Positions 30,715-38,190 of a stretch of DNA of 39,701 nucleotides are shown here, piece after piece. A program made the translations under genes and the position numbers. The notes below the pieces were generated by a model that saw nothing but the letters and a program-made list of their open reading frames with translations, did not search any database and was not told the DNA's origin. This stretch comes from Arthrobacter crystallopoietes BAB-32. Its GTDB lineage: Bacteria; Actinomycetota; Actinomycetes; Actinomycetales; Micrococcaceae. Each line of letters begins with the position of its first letter. Within the stretch, counting starts at the first letter, position 1. The stretch spans positions 1 through 39,701 of the forward strand of contig NZ_ANPE02000150.1 in the NCBI RefSeq assembly GCF_000328305.2, given 5' to 3'.

Positions 30715-31968
30715 ATGACTTCCGTAACTACGCAAACCAGCAACTCCGCCGAGACCGACTACGAGACCCTCGCCAACCGCTTCCGCCCGATCTTCGCCCG
30801 CATCGCCGAGGGCGCCAGCGCCCGCGAGCAGGACCACCGGCTGCCCTTCGACGAAATCAAGGAGCTGACCAAGGCCGGCTTCGGCGCGGTGCGCGTTCCC
30901 GTGGCCGACGGCGGTGCCGGTGCCTCGCTGCCCCAGCTGTTCCGTCTGCTGACCGAGCTCGCCGCCGCCGACTCCAACATCCCGCAGGCGCTGCGCGGCC
31001 ACTTCGCCTTCGTCGAAGACCGGCTCGTGTCCTCCGGCCCGCAGCGCGCGGTCTGGCTGGAGCGCTTCGTCAACGGCGAGATTGCGGGCAACTCGTGGAC
31101 CGAGGTCGGCAGCGTCAAGATCGGCGACGTCATCACCAAGGTCAGTCCGGATTCGGACTCCGCCTCGGGTGGTTTCCGCGTCAACGGCACCAAGTACTAT
31201 TCGACCGGCAGCATCTTCGCCGACTGGATCGACACCTTCGCCCAGCGCACGGACAACGACGTCAAGGTCATCGCCGTGGTCAACGCGCACCAGCCCGGCG
31301 TCACGCACTCCGACGACTGGGACGGCTTCGGCCAGCAGACCACCGGCTCCGGCACCAGCACGTTCAAGGACGCCGTGGTCGAGGCGGAGAACGTGATCGA
31401 CTTCGACACCCGGTTCAAGTACCAGACCGCGTTCTACCAGGCAGTGCTCCTCGCCGTCCTCGCCGGCAGCATCAAGGCGGCCGAGCGCGACATCGCCACC
31501 GAGGTCCGCAACCGCACCCGCATCTTCTCGCACGGCAACGCCGACTCCTTCCGCGAGGATCCGCAGATCCTGCAGGTCATTGGCGAGGTGTCGGCCCGGG
31601 CGTACGCCGCCGAAGCCACCGTCGAGCGCGCAGCCCAGGCACTGCAGCGTGCGTACGAGGCAGCCTTCCTCGGAGACCTCGAGCAGGAAGAGCACCTCAA
31701 CGACCTCGCCGAACTCGAGAGCGCGCAGGCCCAGGTGGTCCTGTCCGACCTGGCCACCCGCGCCACCTCGGACATCTTCAACGCGCTGTCGGCCTCGGGC
31801 ACCAGCACCAAGAAGAACCTGGACCGCCACTGGCGCAACGCCCGCACCGCGGCCAACCACAATCCGTGGGTCTTCAAGGCGCGCATCATCGGCGACTACG
31901 CCGTCAACGGCGCCCTCCCGCCGCGCGTCTGGGCCATCGGCGCCGGCCCGACCGCCGACAAGAAGTAG
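30715..31968 (+). CDS. Acyl-CoA-dehydrogenase-fold flavin monooxygenase (SfnB/DszC-like)
   Basis: 417-aa protein of the acyl-CoA dehydrogenase superfamily that lacks the usual catalytic-Glu acyl-CoA pattern and looks like the FMNH2-dependent monooxygenase branch (DszC, SfnB). Landmarks are the N-terminal helical domain (DHRLPFDEIKELTKAGFGAVRVP), the central GNSWTEVGS and FRVNGTKYYSTGSIFADWI (flavin-contacting sheet, ~145-175), and the C-terminal helix bundle ending LDRHWRNARTAANHNP (~375-390). This branch attacks organosulfur compounds for sulfur supply. GAAAGG precedes ATG 30715; it lies 42 bp after the AmiS-like gene, in one operon under the SAM riboswitch. Confidence 0.85.
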   Translation: MTSVTTQTSNSAETDYETLANRFRPIFARIAEGASAREQDHRLPFDEIKELTKAGFGAVRVPVADGGAGASLPQLFRLLTELAAADSNIPQALRGHFAFVEDRLVSSGPQRAVWLERFVNGEIAGNSWTEVGSVKIGDVITKVSPDSDSASGGFRVNGTKYYSTGSIFADWIDTFAQRTDNDVKVIAVVNAHQPGVTHSDDWDGFGQQTTGSGTSTFKDAVVEAENVIDFDTRFKYQTAFYQAVLLAVLAGSIKAAERDIATEVRNRTRIFSHGNADSFREDPQILQVIGEVSARAYAAEATVERAAQALQRAYEAAFLGDLEQEEHLNDLAELESAQAQVVLSDLATRATSDIFNALSASGTSTKKNLDRHWRNARTAANHNPWVFKARIIGDYAVNGALPPRVWAIGAGPTADKK

Positions 31969-31986
31969 CAGCAGAGGCACCTGAAA

Positions 31987-32022
31987 GCGGCGGCGGGCAA
32001 CACAGATCCCGCCGCCGCATTT
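31987..32022 (+). terminator. Intrinsic terminator of the riboswitch operon
   Basis: Perfect 11-bp stem GCGGCGGCGGG (31987-31997) / CCCGCCGCCGC (32008-32018), 10-nt loop, then ATTTATCT. It closes the SAM-controlled operon 18 bp after the monooxygenase stop. Confidence 0.85.
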
Positions 32023-32053
32023 ATCTGCCCGTTGGTCGGGCAACTTGCCCTGT

Positions 32054-32082
32054 TTGACTGGTGAATCCCGGTATGTAATTAT
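32054..32082 (+). promoter_or_regulatory. Putative promoter of the NYN gene
   Basis: TTGACT (32054-32059) with TAATTA or AATTAT 16-17 bp later, in an AT-rich patch. Transcription would start just before the terminator-like hairpin at 32096. Confidence 0.5.
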
Positions 32083-32095
32083 GTTTTGCATAGCT

Positions 32096-32130
32096 CCTCA
32101 CCGTCCTCCGGGACTGGTGAGGTTTTTCTT
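32096..32130 (+). terminator. Intrinsic terminator or attenuator before the NYN gene
   Basis: CCTCACC-GTCC / loop TCCG / GGAC-T-GGTGAGG, an 11-bp stem with one bulge, followed by TTTTTCTTT. It is the most classical terminator in the window, yet it sits between a promoter and the NYN start codon. Confidence 0.85.
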
Positions 32131-32148
32131 TAACTACCGGGGGATATT

Positions 32149-32751
32149 TTGGCTTCATCTTTGTCAGTCGAGATATTTATGGACTATCAGAACGTTCACC
32201 TCACCGGGTACGGTCAGTTCGCAGTACATGGGGAGCCAAAGCACTACTACCTCATCGACCCACTTAGCTACGCTGTGCAGTTGCTCGCCGCTCGTAAAGA
32301 GGCTCAAGGGGAGAGATATCGACCGGCAGAGCTTAGGAAGATCCACGTATTCCGCGGTTTACCCAGCAACAAGTCTGAACCCAAGAGCTATGCCCGTTCT
32401 CAAAGCCAACAGGCACAGTGGACGCGTGACCCGCGTGTGGAGGTCAGGTATCGGGCGCTGAAATATCCTTATGACTGGCCTACCACCCCGGCGCAGGAAA
32501 AGGGTGTCGACGTCATGCTTGCTATCAGTTTCGTCATGGCTGCCCAACGGTTTGACGCAGACGTACTCATCATGGCTTCCCATGACACCGACTTGGAACC
32601 CGCACTGACTGCCGCTGGTGAGTTTCCAGGCCGTCGAATAGAAACGGCAGGATGGCAGAACTGCAAGCGCTTACAAGGCGGGAAGCGGTGGCACACGTTC
32701 ATGAAAAGCGAATCCTTCATGAAGTCCATTGACAGGACCTTCTACTCATAG
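32149..32751 (+). CDS. NYN-domain (PIN-like) predicted RNase
   Basis: 200-aa protein with the acidic active-site set of NYN nucleases: D12 and N15 (FMDYQNVH), E117-K118 and D121 (EKGVDVMLAISFV), D146 and D148 (MASHDTDLEPAL). NYN proteins cut RNA or process tRNA, and several serve in phage defence or toxin systems. The start is TTG 32149 behind CGGGGGAT; ATG 32179 would cut into the first motif. Codon use is clearly less GC-biased than the neighbours (many A/T-ending codons), suggesting transfer. No partner gene adjoins it. Confidence 0.88.
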   Translation: MASSLSVEIFMDYQNVHLTGYGQFAVHGEPKHYYLIDPLSYAVQLLAARKEAQGERYRPAELRKIHVFRGLPSNKSEPKSYARSQSQQAQWTRDPRVEVRYRALKYPYDWPTTPAQEKGVDVMLAISFVMAAQRFDADVLIMASHDTDLEPALTAAGEFPGRRIETAGWQNCKRLQGGKRWHTFMKSESFMKSIDRTFYS

Positions 32752-32810
32752 GAACCGCGGGTGGCCGCTGGTCTTGGCACCCCACCTGACGTCGCAGGAC
32801 TAACAGCCAA

Positions 32811-33380
32811 TCAGCGGGGATGCGCCTCCAGCCACTCCAGCACCTGCCGGGCGTGCTCGTTCGGCGGGAAGATCGGGTAGAAGGCGTGCTCGATCAGGCC
32901 ATCGAGCACCACGAGAGTCAGGCGAGCGTAGAGCTTCTCGTGGCCCGGGGCAGAGAACACGGGGAGGTCCAGCGCCTCCTGCAAGGCAAACCACTCGTCG
33001 GACAGCATCGGGAACGGCAGCTTCAGCCGCTCGACGACCTCCTGCTGGTAGGCGGTGTCCTGGCTGGAGAGCCCGAACACGTTCGTCGCGCCGGCGTCGG
33101 CCAGCTCCTTGAAATGGTCGCGGAAGTCGCAGGCCTCGGTCGAGCAGCCGCGCGCGCCGGGGATCTCGTCCCAGCCGGCCGGCAGGTCCACGCCGGGCCT
33201 GCCGGTCAGCGGGTACAGGTAGATGATGGAGCGGCCCGGCCCCAGCTCGGCCAGGTTAACATGGCGACCGTCAGTTGCCGCCAGTGTGAGCGCCGGTACC
33301 GCCGCCCCCGGAAGGTGCGATGCGGCGCCGTCGTCCGTGGGAACAGGTAAACCCTCGGGCAGGATGCTGAAGTCGGTCAT
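32811..33380 (-). CDS. Peroxiredoxin / AhpC-TSA family protein
   Basis: 189-aa thioredoxin-fold peroxidase. The strand SIIYLYPLTGRPG leads into GARGCSTEACDFRDHF, with C79 as likely peroxidatic Cys in the family's CT-C like position and C84 as possible resolving Cys, as in BCP-type enzymes. FGLSSQDTAYQQEVVERLKLPFPMLSDE is the typical second half. It reduces H2O2 or organic hydroperoxides. Start ATG 33380 has GGAG nine bases upstream; a 34-codon upstream extension is rejected. The spacing from P-L-T to C79 is longer than in canonical BCP, an insertion rather than damage. Confidence 0.87.
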   Translation of the reverse strand: MTDFSILPEGLPVPTDDGAASHLPGAAVPALTLAATDGRHVNLAELGPGRSIIYLYPLTGRPGVDLPAGWDEIPGARGCSTEACDFRDHFKELADAGATNVFGLSSQDTAYQQEVVERLKLPFPMLSDEWFALQEALDLPVFSAPGHEKLYARLTLVVLDGLIEHAFYPIFPPNEHARQVLEWLEAHPR

Positions 33381-33517
33381 GTCAGCGGTCTCCAAACTCT
33401 TGAAGTAACGTTCCGCCCCGTCCTGCAGGCGTTGGGCGAGCAGCGCGCGGCGGGCAGTGAGCAGGGCAATCGTGCAGTGCACTCGTTGTCGACGGAAGCG
33501 ATCGCTGTTCTGCGTGG

Positions 33518-34597
33518 CTATGAGGGACTGGACATGAGGCCCTTCAGGGCGCTGACCAGCTTTTCGATGGCACCGGGCGACAGCGTCCGGAGCGACACAT
33601 TCGGTGCACGGCTTCGAAAATCGGTCGTCTTGAGATTTTCCGCGACAGAGCTGAACTCCGAGATCTCGCTAAGGTCGTCCAAGAAGTCCTGCAATTGATC
33701 AGCCGGCGGCCGTTCGTCCAACGGTTTCGCTGCCAGTCGATTGAAGTTCAGCTCAAGGGAGATGCCCATGGCTCCGTAGGTAAGCACTGATAGCGTGCCT
33801 AACTGCTGCCCCAGGCTGTCTAGTATGGGAAACCCCGCGGAGGGTTTGACAGCCAATGAGCCGGTGAGAAAGAGCCCGGCGGACCGGGCGGCTGCGACCA
33901 GCACGTCAAAACCAGCAATGGCCTGCGAGTCATTCTCCTGAATCCATGTACGGTAAGCGGGTAGATCCCACACCACCCTGACTGGCTCGGACTGGTTGGC
34001 CTTGGCCTCCGCCGACTCCTGTCCATAAATCTCGGGGACCAGGAGCTCAAGGGTTCCGTGGTTCATACGCGTGTAGGCCACGGCGATCACCGAGGTTTCG
34101 GATCCGCTCATGACGTTCAGGTACTCGACGATGCGCTTGAGCGACTTGTTGATCTCGTCCGCGGCCAACACAAGCCTGAACCGACCGTCAGCCAAGTTGC
34201 GAGCGACCGCTTCCCGAAGCACTTCGGCCTTCTCATCGTCCAGATCCGCCAGTAGGTCGGAACCGCGATTGCGCCACTTGGCAAGAAAGTCATTCACGTC
34301 CATCTTCCAGAAACAGGACGCGTAGTCGAAGAGCTGCCCAATGATTTCCCGGCGGATCTGAGGGTTCGATGCAAGTTTGCACTCGACGAGCGTGATCTCG
34401 CCATTCTCATTGACGATAACGAGGTCGATCGGCCCTGGCTCGGTCTGAAATTCCCGGCAAGAGCGTCCGTCCGGCCCGACCCCTGGGACTAACGCAGGAT
34501 GTTCTGCCAACAGTGCTTGCAGTTCGCTCTCCAGCGCATAACCAACGACTTGAGGAGCAGCCCAGCCGCCTCCCTGTCTAACCAGAATCTCGCCCAT
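33518..34597 (-). CDS. Predicted PD-(D/E)XK nuclease, 359 aa
   Basis: The N-terminal ~100 residues carry a restriction-endonuclease-fold core: E23-E25 helix, D58 in GPIDLVIVNENGE, and E72-x-K74 (TLVECKLASNPQIRREIIGQLFDYAS). This resembles the DUF91/NucS-like nuclease group. The remainder (~110-359) is a helical and beta domain of unknown role. The start ATG 34597 has AAGGATAAGG upstream. No methylase or other restriction partner is adjacent, so it may be a solitary defence or repair nuclease. An operator-like palindrome lies upstream at 34661-34677. Confidence 0.75.
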   Translation of the reverse strand: MGEILVRQGGGWAAPQVVGYALESELQALLAEHPALVPGVGPDGRSCREFQTEPGPIDLVIVNENGEITLVECKLASNPQIRREIIGQLFDYASCFWKMDVNDFLAKWRNRGSDLLADLDDEKAEVLREAVARNLADGRFRLVLAADEINKSLKRIVEYLNVMSGSETSVIAVAYTRMNHGTLELLVPEIYGQESAEAKANQSEPVRVVWDLPAYRTWIQENDSQAIAGFDVLVAAARSAGLFLTGSLAVKPSAGFPILDSLGQQLGTLSVLTYGAMGISLELNFNRLAAKPLDERPPADQLQDFLDDLSEISEFSSVAENLKTTDFRSRAPNVSLRTLSPGAIEKLVSALKGLMSSPS

Positions 34598-34660
34598 GGC
34601 TGCCTTATCCTTCCCCCGGTCGGATCACTATAGTCCTGGCAAAGCGGGGTCACCATACCC

Positions 34661-34677
34661 GTTCCCAAATCGGGAAC
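34661..34677. promoter_or_regulatory. Palindrome between nuclease and GMC oxidoreductase genes
   Basis: GTTCCC-AAATC-GGGAAC, a 6-bp perfect inverted repeat in the divergent intergenic region; it could serve either gene. Confidence 0.4.
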
Positions 34678-34805
34678 ACCTCGTTCAGTGCGCCCGTTTC
34701 CATGCACTCTGCGCGCAAATCCAAGCCGACCGGGCCGCGGACATTAAATACTGAAGAGTCAGCGTTTGCGTGAGCTGCATCACCGCAGAGTTTGGGAGGC
34801 CAAAG

Positions 34806-36347
34806 ATGGCAGTCAACGAGTTGGATTTCATTGTGGTCGGCGCCGGTTCCGCCGGTTCGGTCCTTGCCCGCCGGCTGATCGACGCGGGCAAGACGGTGGC
34901 GGTGCTGGAGGCCGGCGGCGAGGATACCAACCCGGTGATTGCCGACGTGTTCGCGGCCGGCGCGCTCTGGCACGGCCCGGAGGACTGGGACTACTTCACC
35001 ACGGAGCAGGCCTCCTGCGGCGGCCGGCGGCTGCACCTGCCGCGCGGCAAGGTCACCGGCGGTTCGCACGCGCTGAACGCGACCATCTGGGTCCGCGGCG
35101 CCAAGCAGGACTACGACACGTGGGCCTACCTGGGCTGCCCGGGCTGGAACTGGGAGGACGTCCTGCCGGTCTTCAAAGCCATTGAAAATTACGACGGCGG
35201 TGCCTCCGATACGCGCGGCGGTTCCGGCCTGCTCGACGTAGTGCAGGACTTCCCGCGGAACCCGGTCCAGGACGACATCCTCGAGGCCGCGCAGGAAGTC
35301 GGCGTGAAGCTCAACGAGGACTACAACTCGGGCGACGTCGAGGGCGTCTCCAAGATGCAGCTCAACGTCCGCAACGGCAAGCGGTTCAATACCTGGCACG
35401 CCTACCTGAAGCCCGTCGTCGGACATGAGAACCTCACCCTGATCACCAACGCGCACGTCCGCCGCCTGCTGATCGAGGATGGGACCGTCACCGGCGTCGA
35501 ATACGAAAAGGACGGCCAGCTGCACACGCTGACGGCGGGGGAGACCGTGCTCGCCGCCGGCGCGATCAACTCGCCGGAGGTGCTGCTGCGCTCCGGCATC
35601 GGCCCGGCCGAGGAGCTCCGCGAAGTCGGCATCGAGCCTCTGCTGGACCTGCCCGGCGTCGGCAAGAACCTGCACGACCACCTGCTCTCGCCGGTCATCT
35701 TTACGACGACGAAGAAGGAGGTCCCTCCGTCGCAGGTCGCCGCGGCGGAAACGCATCACTTCTGGAAGAGCAACCCGGACCTGGCCGTGCCCGACACACA
35801 GCCGATCCACTTCTCCATCCCGATGTACTTCCTCGACGACATGACCGGCCCGGAGAACGGCTTCTCGCTCATCGGCGGCATCGTCCGCCCGCTCAGCCGC
35901 GGCGAAATCACGCTCTCCGGCCCCAACCCGGAGGACCCGATCAACATCGACCTCGGCGCGCTCACAGCGGAGGAGGACGTCCGCGCCCTGGTCGCCTCAG
36001 TCCGGCAGTGCCGCGAGATGGGCCGCACCGCAGCTCTCGCCGAGTGGGGACCCGAAGAGGTTTACCCTGGACCGGAGTACTCGGACAGCGACGAGGACCT
36101 CGAGCGCTACGTCCGCGAAACCGCTGTGACCTACCACCACCAGGTCGGCACCTGCAAGATGGGCCTGGACGAGCTCGCCGTCGTCGACCCGCGCAGCCTC
36201 AAGGTCCGCGGCTTGGACGGGATCCGCATCGCCGACGCCTCCATCATGCCGCTCGTCCCCACCGGCAACACCAACGCGCCCTCGGTGCTGATCGGCGAAA
36301 AGGCCGCCGAATTCATCACCGGCATCCCTGCGGGCACCAGCGCCTAG
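34806..36347 (+). CDS. GMC-family FAD oxidoreductase (choline dehydrogenase-like)
   Basis: 513-aa glucose-methanol-choline oxidoreductase. The ADP-binding VVGAGSAGSVLARRL (G12, G14, G17) and LEAGG lie at the N-terminus, the GMC signature 1 region GKVTGGSHALNATIWVRG at ~80-97, and signature 2 GAINSPEVLLRSGIG at ~255-269. The catalytic pair is likely H445 (TYHHQVGTCKMG) and N490 (PTGNTNAPS). Substrate is probably an alcohol; betaine synthesis cannot be claimed, as no betB lies nearby. GGGAGG precedes ATG 34806. The in-gene sequence for IENYDGG is a dispersed-motif copy. Confidence 0.9.
   Translation: MAVNELDFIVVGAGSAGSVLARRLIDAGKTVAVLEAGGEDTNPVIADVFAAGALWHGPEDWDYFTTEQASCGGRRLHLPRGKVTGGSHALNATIWVRGAKQDYDTWAYLGCPGWNWEDVLPVFKAIENYDGGASDTRGGSGLLDVVQDFPRNPVQDDILEAAQEVGVKLNEDYNSGDVEGVSKMQLNVRNGKRFNTWHAYLKPVVGHENLTLITNAHVRRLLIEDGTVTGVEYEKDGQLHTLTAGETVLAAGAINSPEVLLRSGIGPAEELREVGIEPLLDLPGVGKNLHDHLLSPVIFTTTKKEVPPSQVAAAETHHFWKSNPDLAVPDTQPIHFSIPMYFLDDMTGPENGFSLIGGIVRPLSRGEITLSGPNPEDPINIDLGALTAEEDVRALVASVRQCREMGRTAALAEWGPEEVYPGPEYSDSDEDLERYVRETAVTYHHQVGTCKMGLDELAVVDPRSLKVRGLDGIRIADASIMPLVPTGNTNAPSVLIGEKAAEFITGIPAGTSA
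35183..35200 (+). repeat. Dispersed motif copy inside the GMC gene
   Basis: TGAAAATTACGACGGCGG codes within Ile-Glu-Asn-Tyr-Asp-Gly; AAT for Asn is unusual in this gene. Confidence 0.7.
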
Positions 36348-36370
36348 CGTCAAACAACTGAGGTCCCCGC

Positions 36371-36391
36371 CTGGGCAACCAGTGTGCCCAG
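36371..36391 (+). terminator. Hairpin after the GMC gene
   Basis: CTGGGCA / TGCCCAG, a perfect 7-bp stem around ACCAGTG, 24 bp after the stop codon. It has no T-run and is a moderate terminator candidate between convergent genes. Confidence 0.4.
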
Positions 36392-36566
36392 CACCGGATC
36401 CTTGGCCGGCTACAACTCTGCCGTGCGGACCTCGTCCTCAGCGTTCGTCAGGTAGCCGGACTTTGAGTCTAGGCCCGGTCATTACCGACTTGGAGGCCAG
36501 GCGGAGGGGCCTGAAGGGTCGCCAGCACGCTGCTGCCGATGACTATCGCTGTCATCCTCATCGTCA

Positions 36567-37356
36567 TCATCGGCTGCCCAGGCGCCTCCGGTGCGGCTTT
36601 GGAGTTGGCGGGTCGGCGGCTAAGACCGACAGCGCATCCATGGCCGGCTGCCGATCCGGTTCCTCGAGCAGCAGCCAGGACTCGTGCAGCGGGTCGATCA
36701 GCGCGTTCTGCAGGGTGCGGATCCGCGACCGGTCGCTGCCTTTCAGCTGGCCGGCCAGACCGAGCGGGTCTGTCACGGTGGCCAGCAGGACGGCGGCGTC
36801 ATCCAGGTGCCGGCGGATGTCGCGGGAATCTTCCCGGTACGCGGCACCCTTGAGGACCAAGGCGCCCAGCGTGTTCGGGATGCTGATCAGTACCGGCTCC
36901 TCGCCCGGGACAGTGATCCGGCAATTCACCGTGCGCTGCAGCGCCTGGGTGCCGCCGGTGAGCAGGAGCGGCTGGCGGCCACCGAGCCGCGGCAGCTTCT
37001 CCTCGGGGCCCGAATGATCGGCAATCATGACGTCGATCTGGTCCCCTGCCCCGCAGGAACCGGTGCGCCGGGGCCTCGTGGTCGATGGACGGCTCCAGCG
37101 TGTAGCCGAGTTCGCCTAGCGCCTGCTGGATCCGACCGGTGGTGGCCGCCCCGGTTTCGATATGCAGCACAATGTCGATGTCGGCCGTCGGCCGCGTGAC
37201 GGTAAGGCCGGCTGCTGCCGAATGCAACTGGACCATCAGGCCGCCGACCAGGGTCCACTGCTCCGACGGCAGCTTCCGTGCCAGCTCGACACATTGCGGC
37301 CACGGGCGCGCCCAGCCTCCGGGCGGTGCGGCCACCTCCCAGGTTTCACGCTCCAC
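36567..37356 (-). pseudogene. AbiEii-like nucleotidyltransferase toxin, frameshifted
   Basis: The N-terminal part (37356 down to ~37050) reads WTLVGGLMVQLHSAAAG...TADIDIVLHIETG, the GG...DxD pattern of nucleotidyltransferase toxins of the AbiEii kind. After ...EAPAHRFLRG the frame is lost, and the expected continuation (DQIDVMIADHSG...) is found in another frame to 36567. One extra base (or two missing) around 37041-37056, in a G/C run, explains the break; the whole would be ~262 aa. It overlaps the antitoxin-like gene by 11 bp. Either a dead toxin or a base-calling error. Confidence 0.82.
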
Positions 37357-38062
37357 GGAACTCCTCCAGCAGGCGCTGCAGGACCCGTTCGCCTGCGCTG
37401 CGCTCCCGCGTGCCGAGGGAATCCATCAGGTCGACCGCGATGGCCGCCAGCGGCACGCGCCCATCTCCGAAGGCCTCCTCGACGCCGACTTCACGGATGG
37501 TCACGTTGCCGCCCAGGTCCGGCGGCATGCGGAAGTCGCCGGCGATCTCCTGAGCCTGGCCGGCCGCGGCATAGCCTTCGGCCAGCCCGGCACCGGCGGT
37601 CAGCCCGAACACCTCGGCGACGTCGTCGTTCACCATGGCGGCAGGCCCGGTTGGCAGCAGGGCGTCAGCCAGCAGCGGCAGCGTGGCTCCAGGAGCACGG
37701 TAGCGGTGCGCTGTGTCCTTGTTCCGGGCCAGATTGTAGATGCGGCGGGCATCCACTGCCGGATCCAGCAGTGAGGCCTTGATACGGGACTTGCGCTGCG
37801 GGATCAGCCAGGTCGGGTTGCCGCCGGAGAGCATGGTGAGGGCGGCCCACGCGTTTGCCTCGGTCCAGACCCGGCCACGCTCCAGCCCTTGGTACTGCAA
37901 TCGCTTCACGGAGGCCGGGTCGATAATGAGCACATGCGCGGAGCGGCCGAGCGTCGTCAGACGGCCGGAGGCTACGAGCCGTGAAACCCGATCGAGGGGG
38001 AGCCCCAGCATTTCAGCCGCTTCCCGTGACGTGATGCCATCGCGGCGAGCGGTAGTTACCAT
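37346..38062 (-). CDS. HTH antitoxin-like regulator of the AbiE-type pair
   Basis: 238-aa protein with an N-terminal helix-turn-helix (ITSREAAEMLGLPLDRVSRLVASGRLTTLG, region ~9-38, excisionase/AbiEi-like), then a basic segment (WLIPQRKSRIKASLLDP) and a C-terminal helical domain. It lies immediately upstream of, and overlaps, the nucleotidyltransferase gene, the usual antitoxin-toxin order. GGATAGGG precedes ATG 38062. Four copies of a 15-bp site in its promoter, one over the start codon, point to autorepression. Confidence 0.78.
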   Translation of the reverse strand: MVTTARRDGITSREAAEMLGLPLDRVSRLVASGRLTTLGRSAHVLIIDPASVKRLQYQGLERGRVWTEANAWAALTMLSGGNPTWLIPQRKSRIKASLLDPAVDARRIYNLARNKDTAHRYRAPGATLPLLADALLPTGPAAMVNDDVAEVFGLTAGAGLAEGYAAAGQAQEIAGDFRMPPDLGGNVTIREVGVEEAFGDGRVPLAAIAVDLMDSLGTRERSAGERVLQRLLEEFRGA

Positions 38063-38132
38063 AATCAGCCCTATCCACGGTGTTTAGTGGTAACTTACCA
38101 CAATTAGCCGTCACTACGGCTGATAGTGGTAA
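38056..38132 (-). promoter_or_regulatory. Four-site operator of the toxin-antitoxin pair
   Basis: Site 1 TTACCATAATCAGCC (38056-38070, plus), site 2 TTACCACTAAACACC (38079-38093, minus), site 3 TTACCACAATTAGCC (38095-38109, plus), site 4 TTACCACTATCAGCC (38118-38132, minus). Sites 2 and 3 form the palindrome GTGGTAACTTACCAC. Site 1 covers the antitoxin start codon. Confidence 0.8.
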
Positions 38133-38138
38133 CTACTG

Positions 38139-38151
38139 TGAACGACGGCGG
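38139..38151 (+). repeat. Dispersed motif copy
   Basis: TGAACGACGGCGG next to the toxin-antitoxin operator. Confidence 0.45.
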
Positions 38152-38190
38152 CTGCTTGCTTGAGCGGGATTTCCCGCCTTGCGGTGTACG

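Noticed and set aside
30682-32091. 469-codon minus-strand frame opposite the monooxygenase
   Set aside because: Shadow of a gene with strong homology features on the plus strand.
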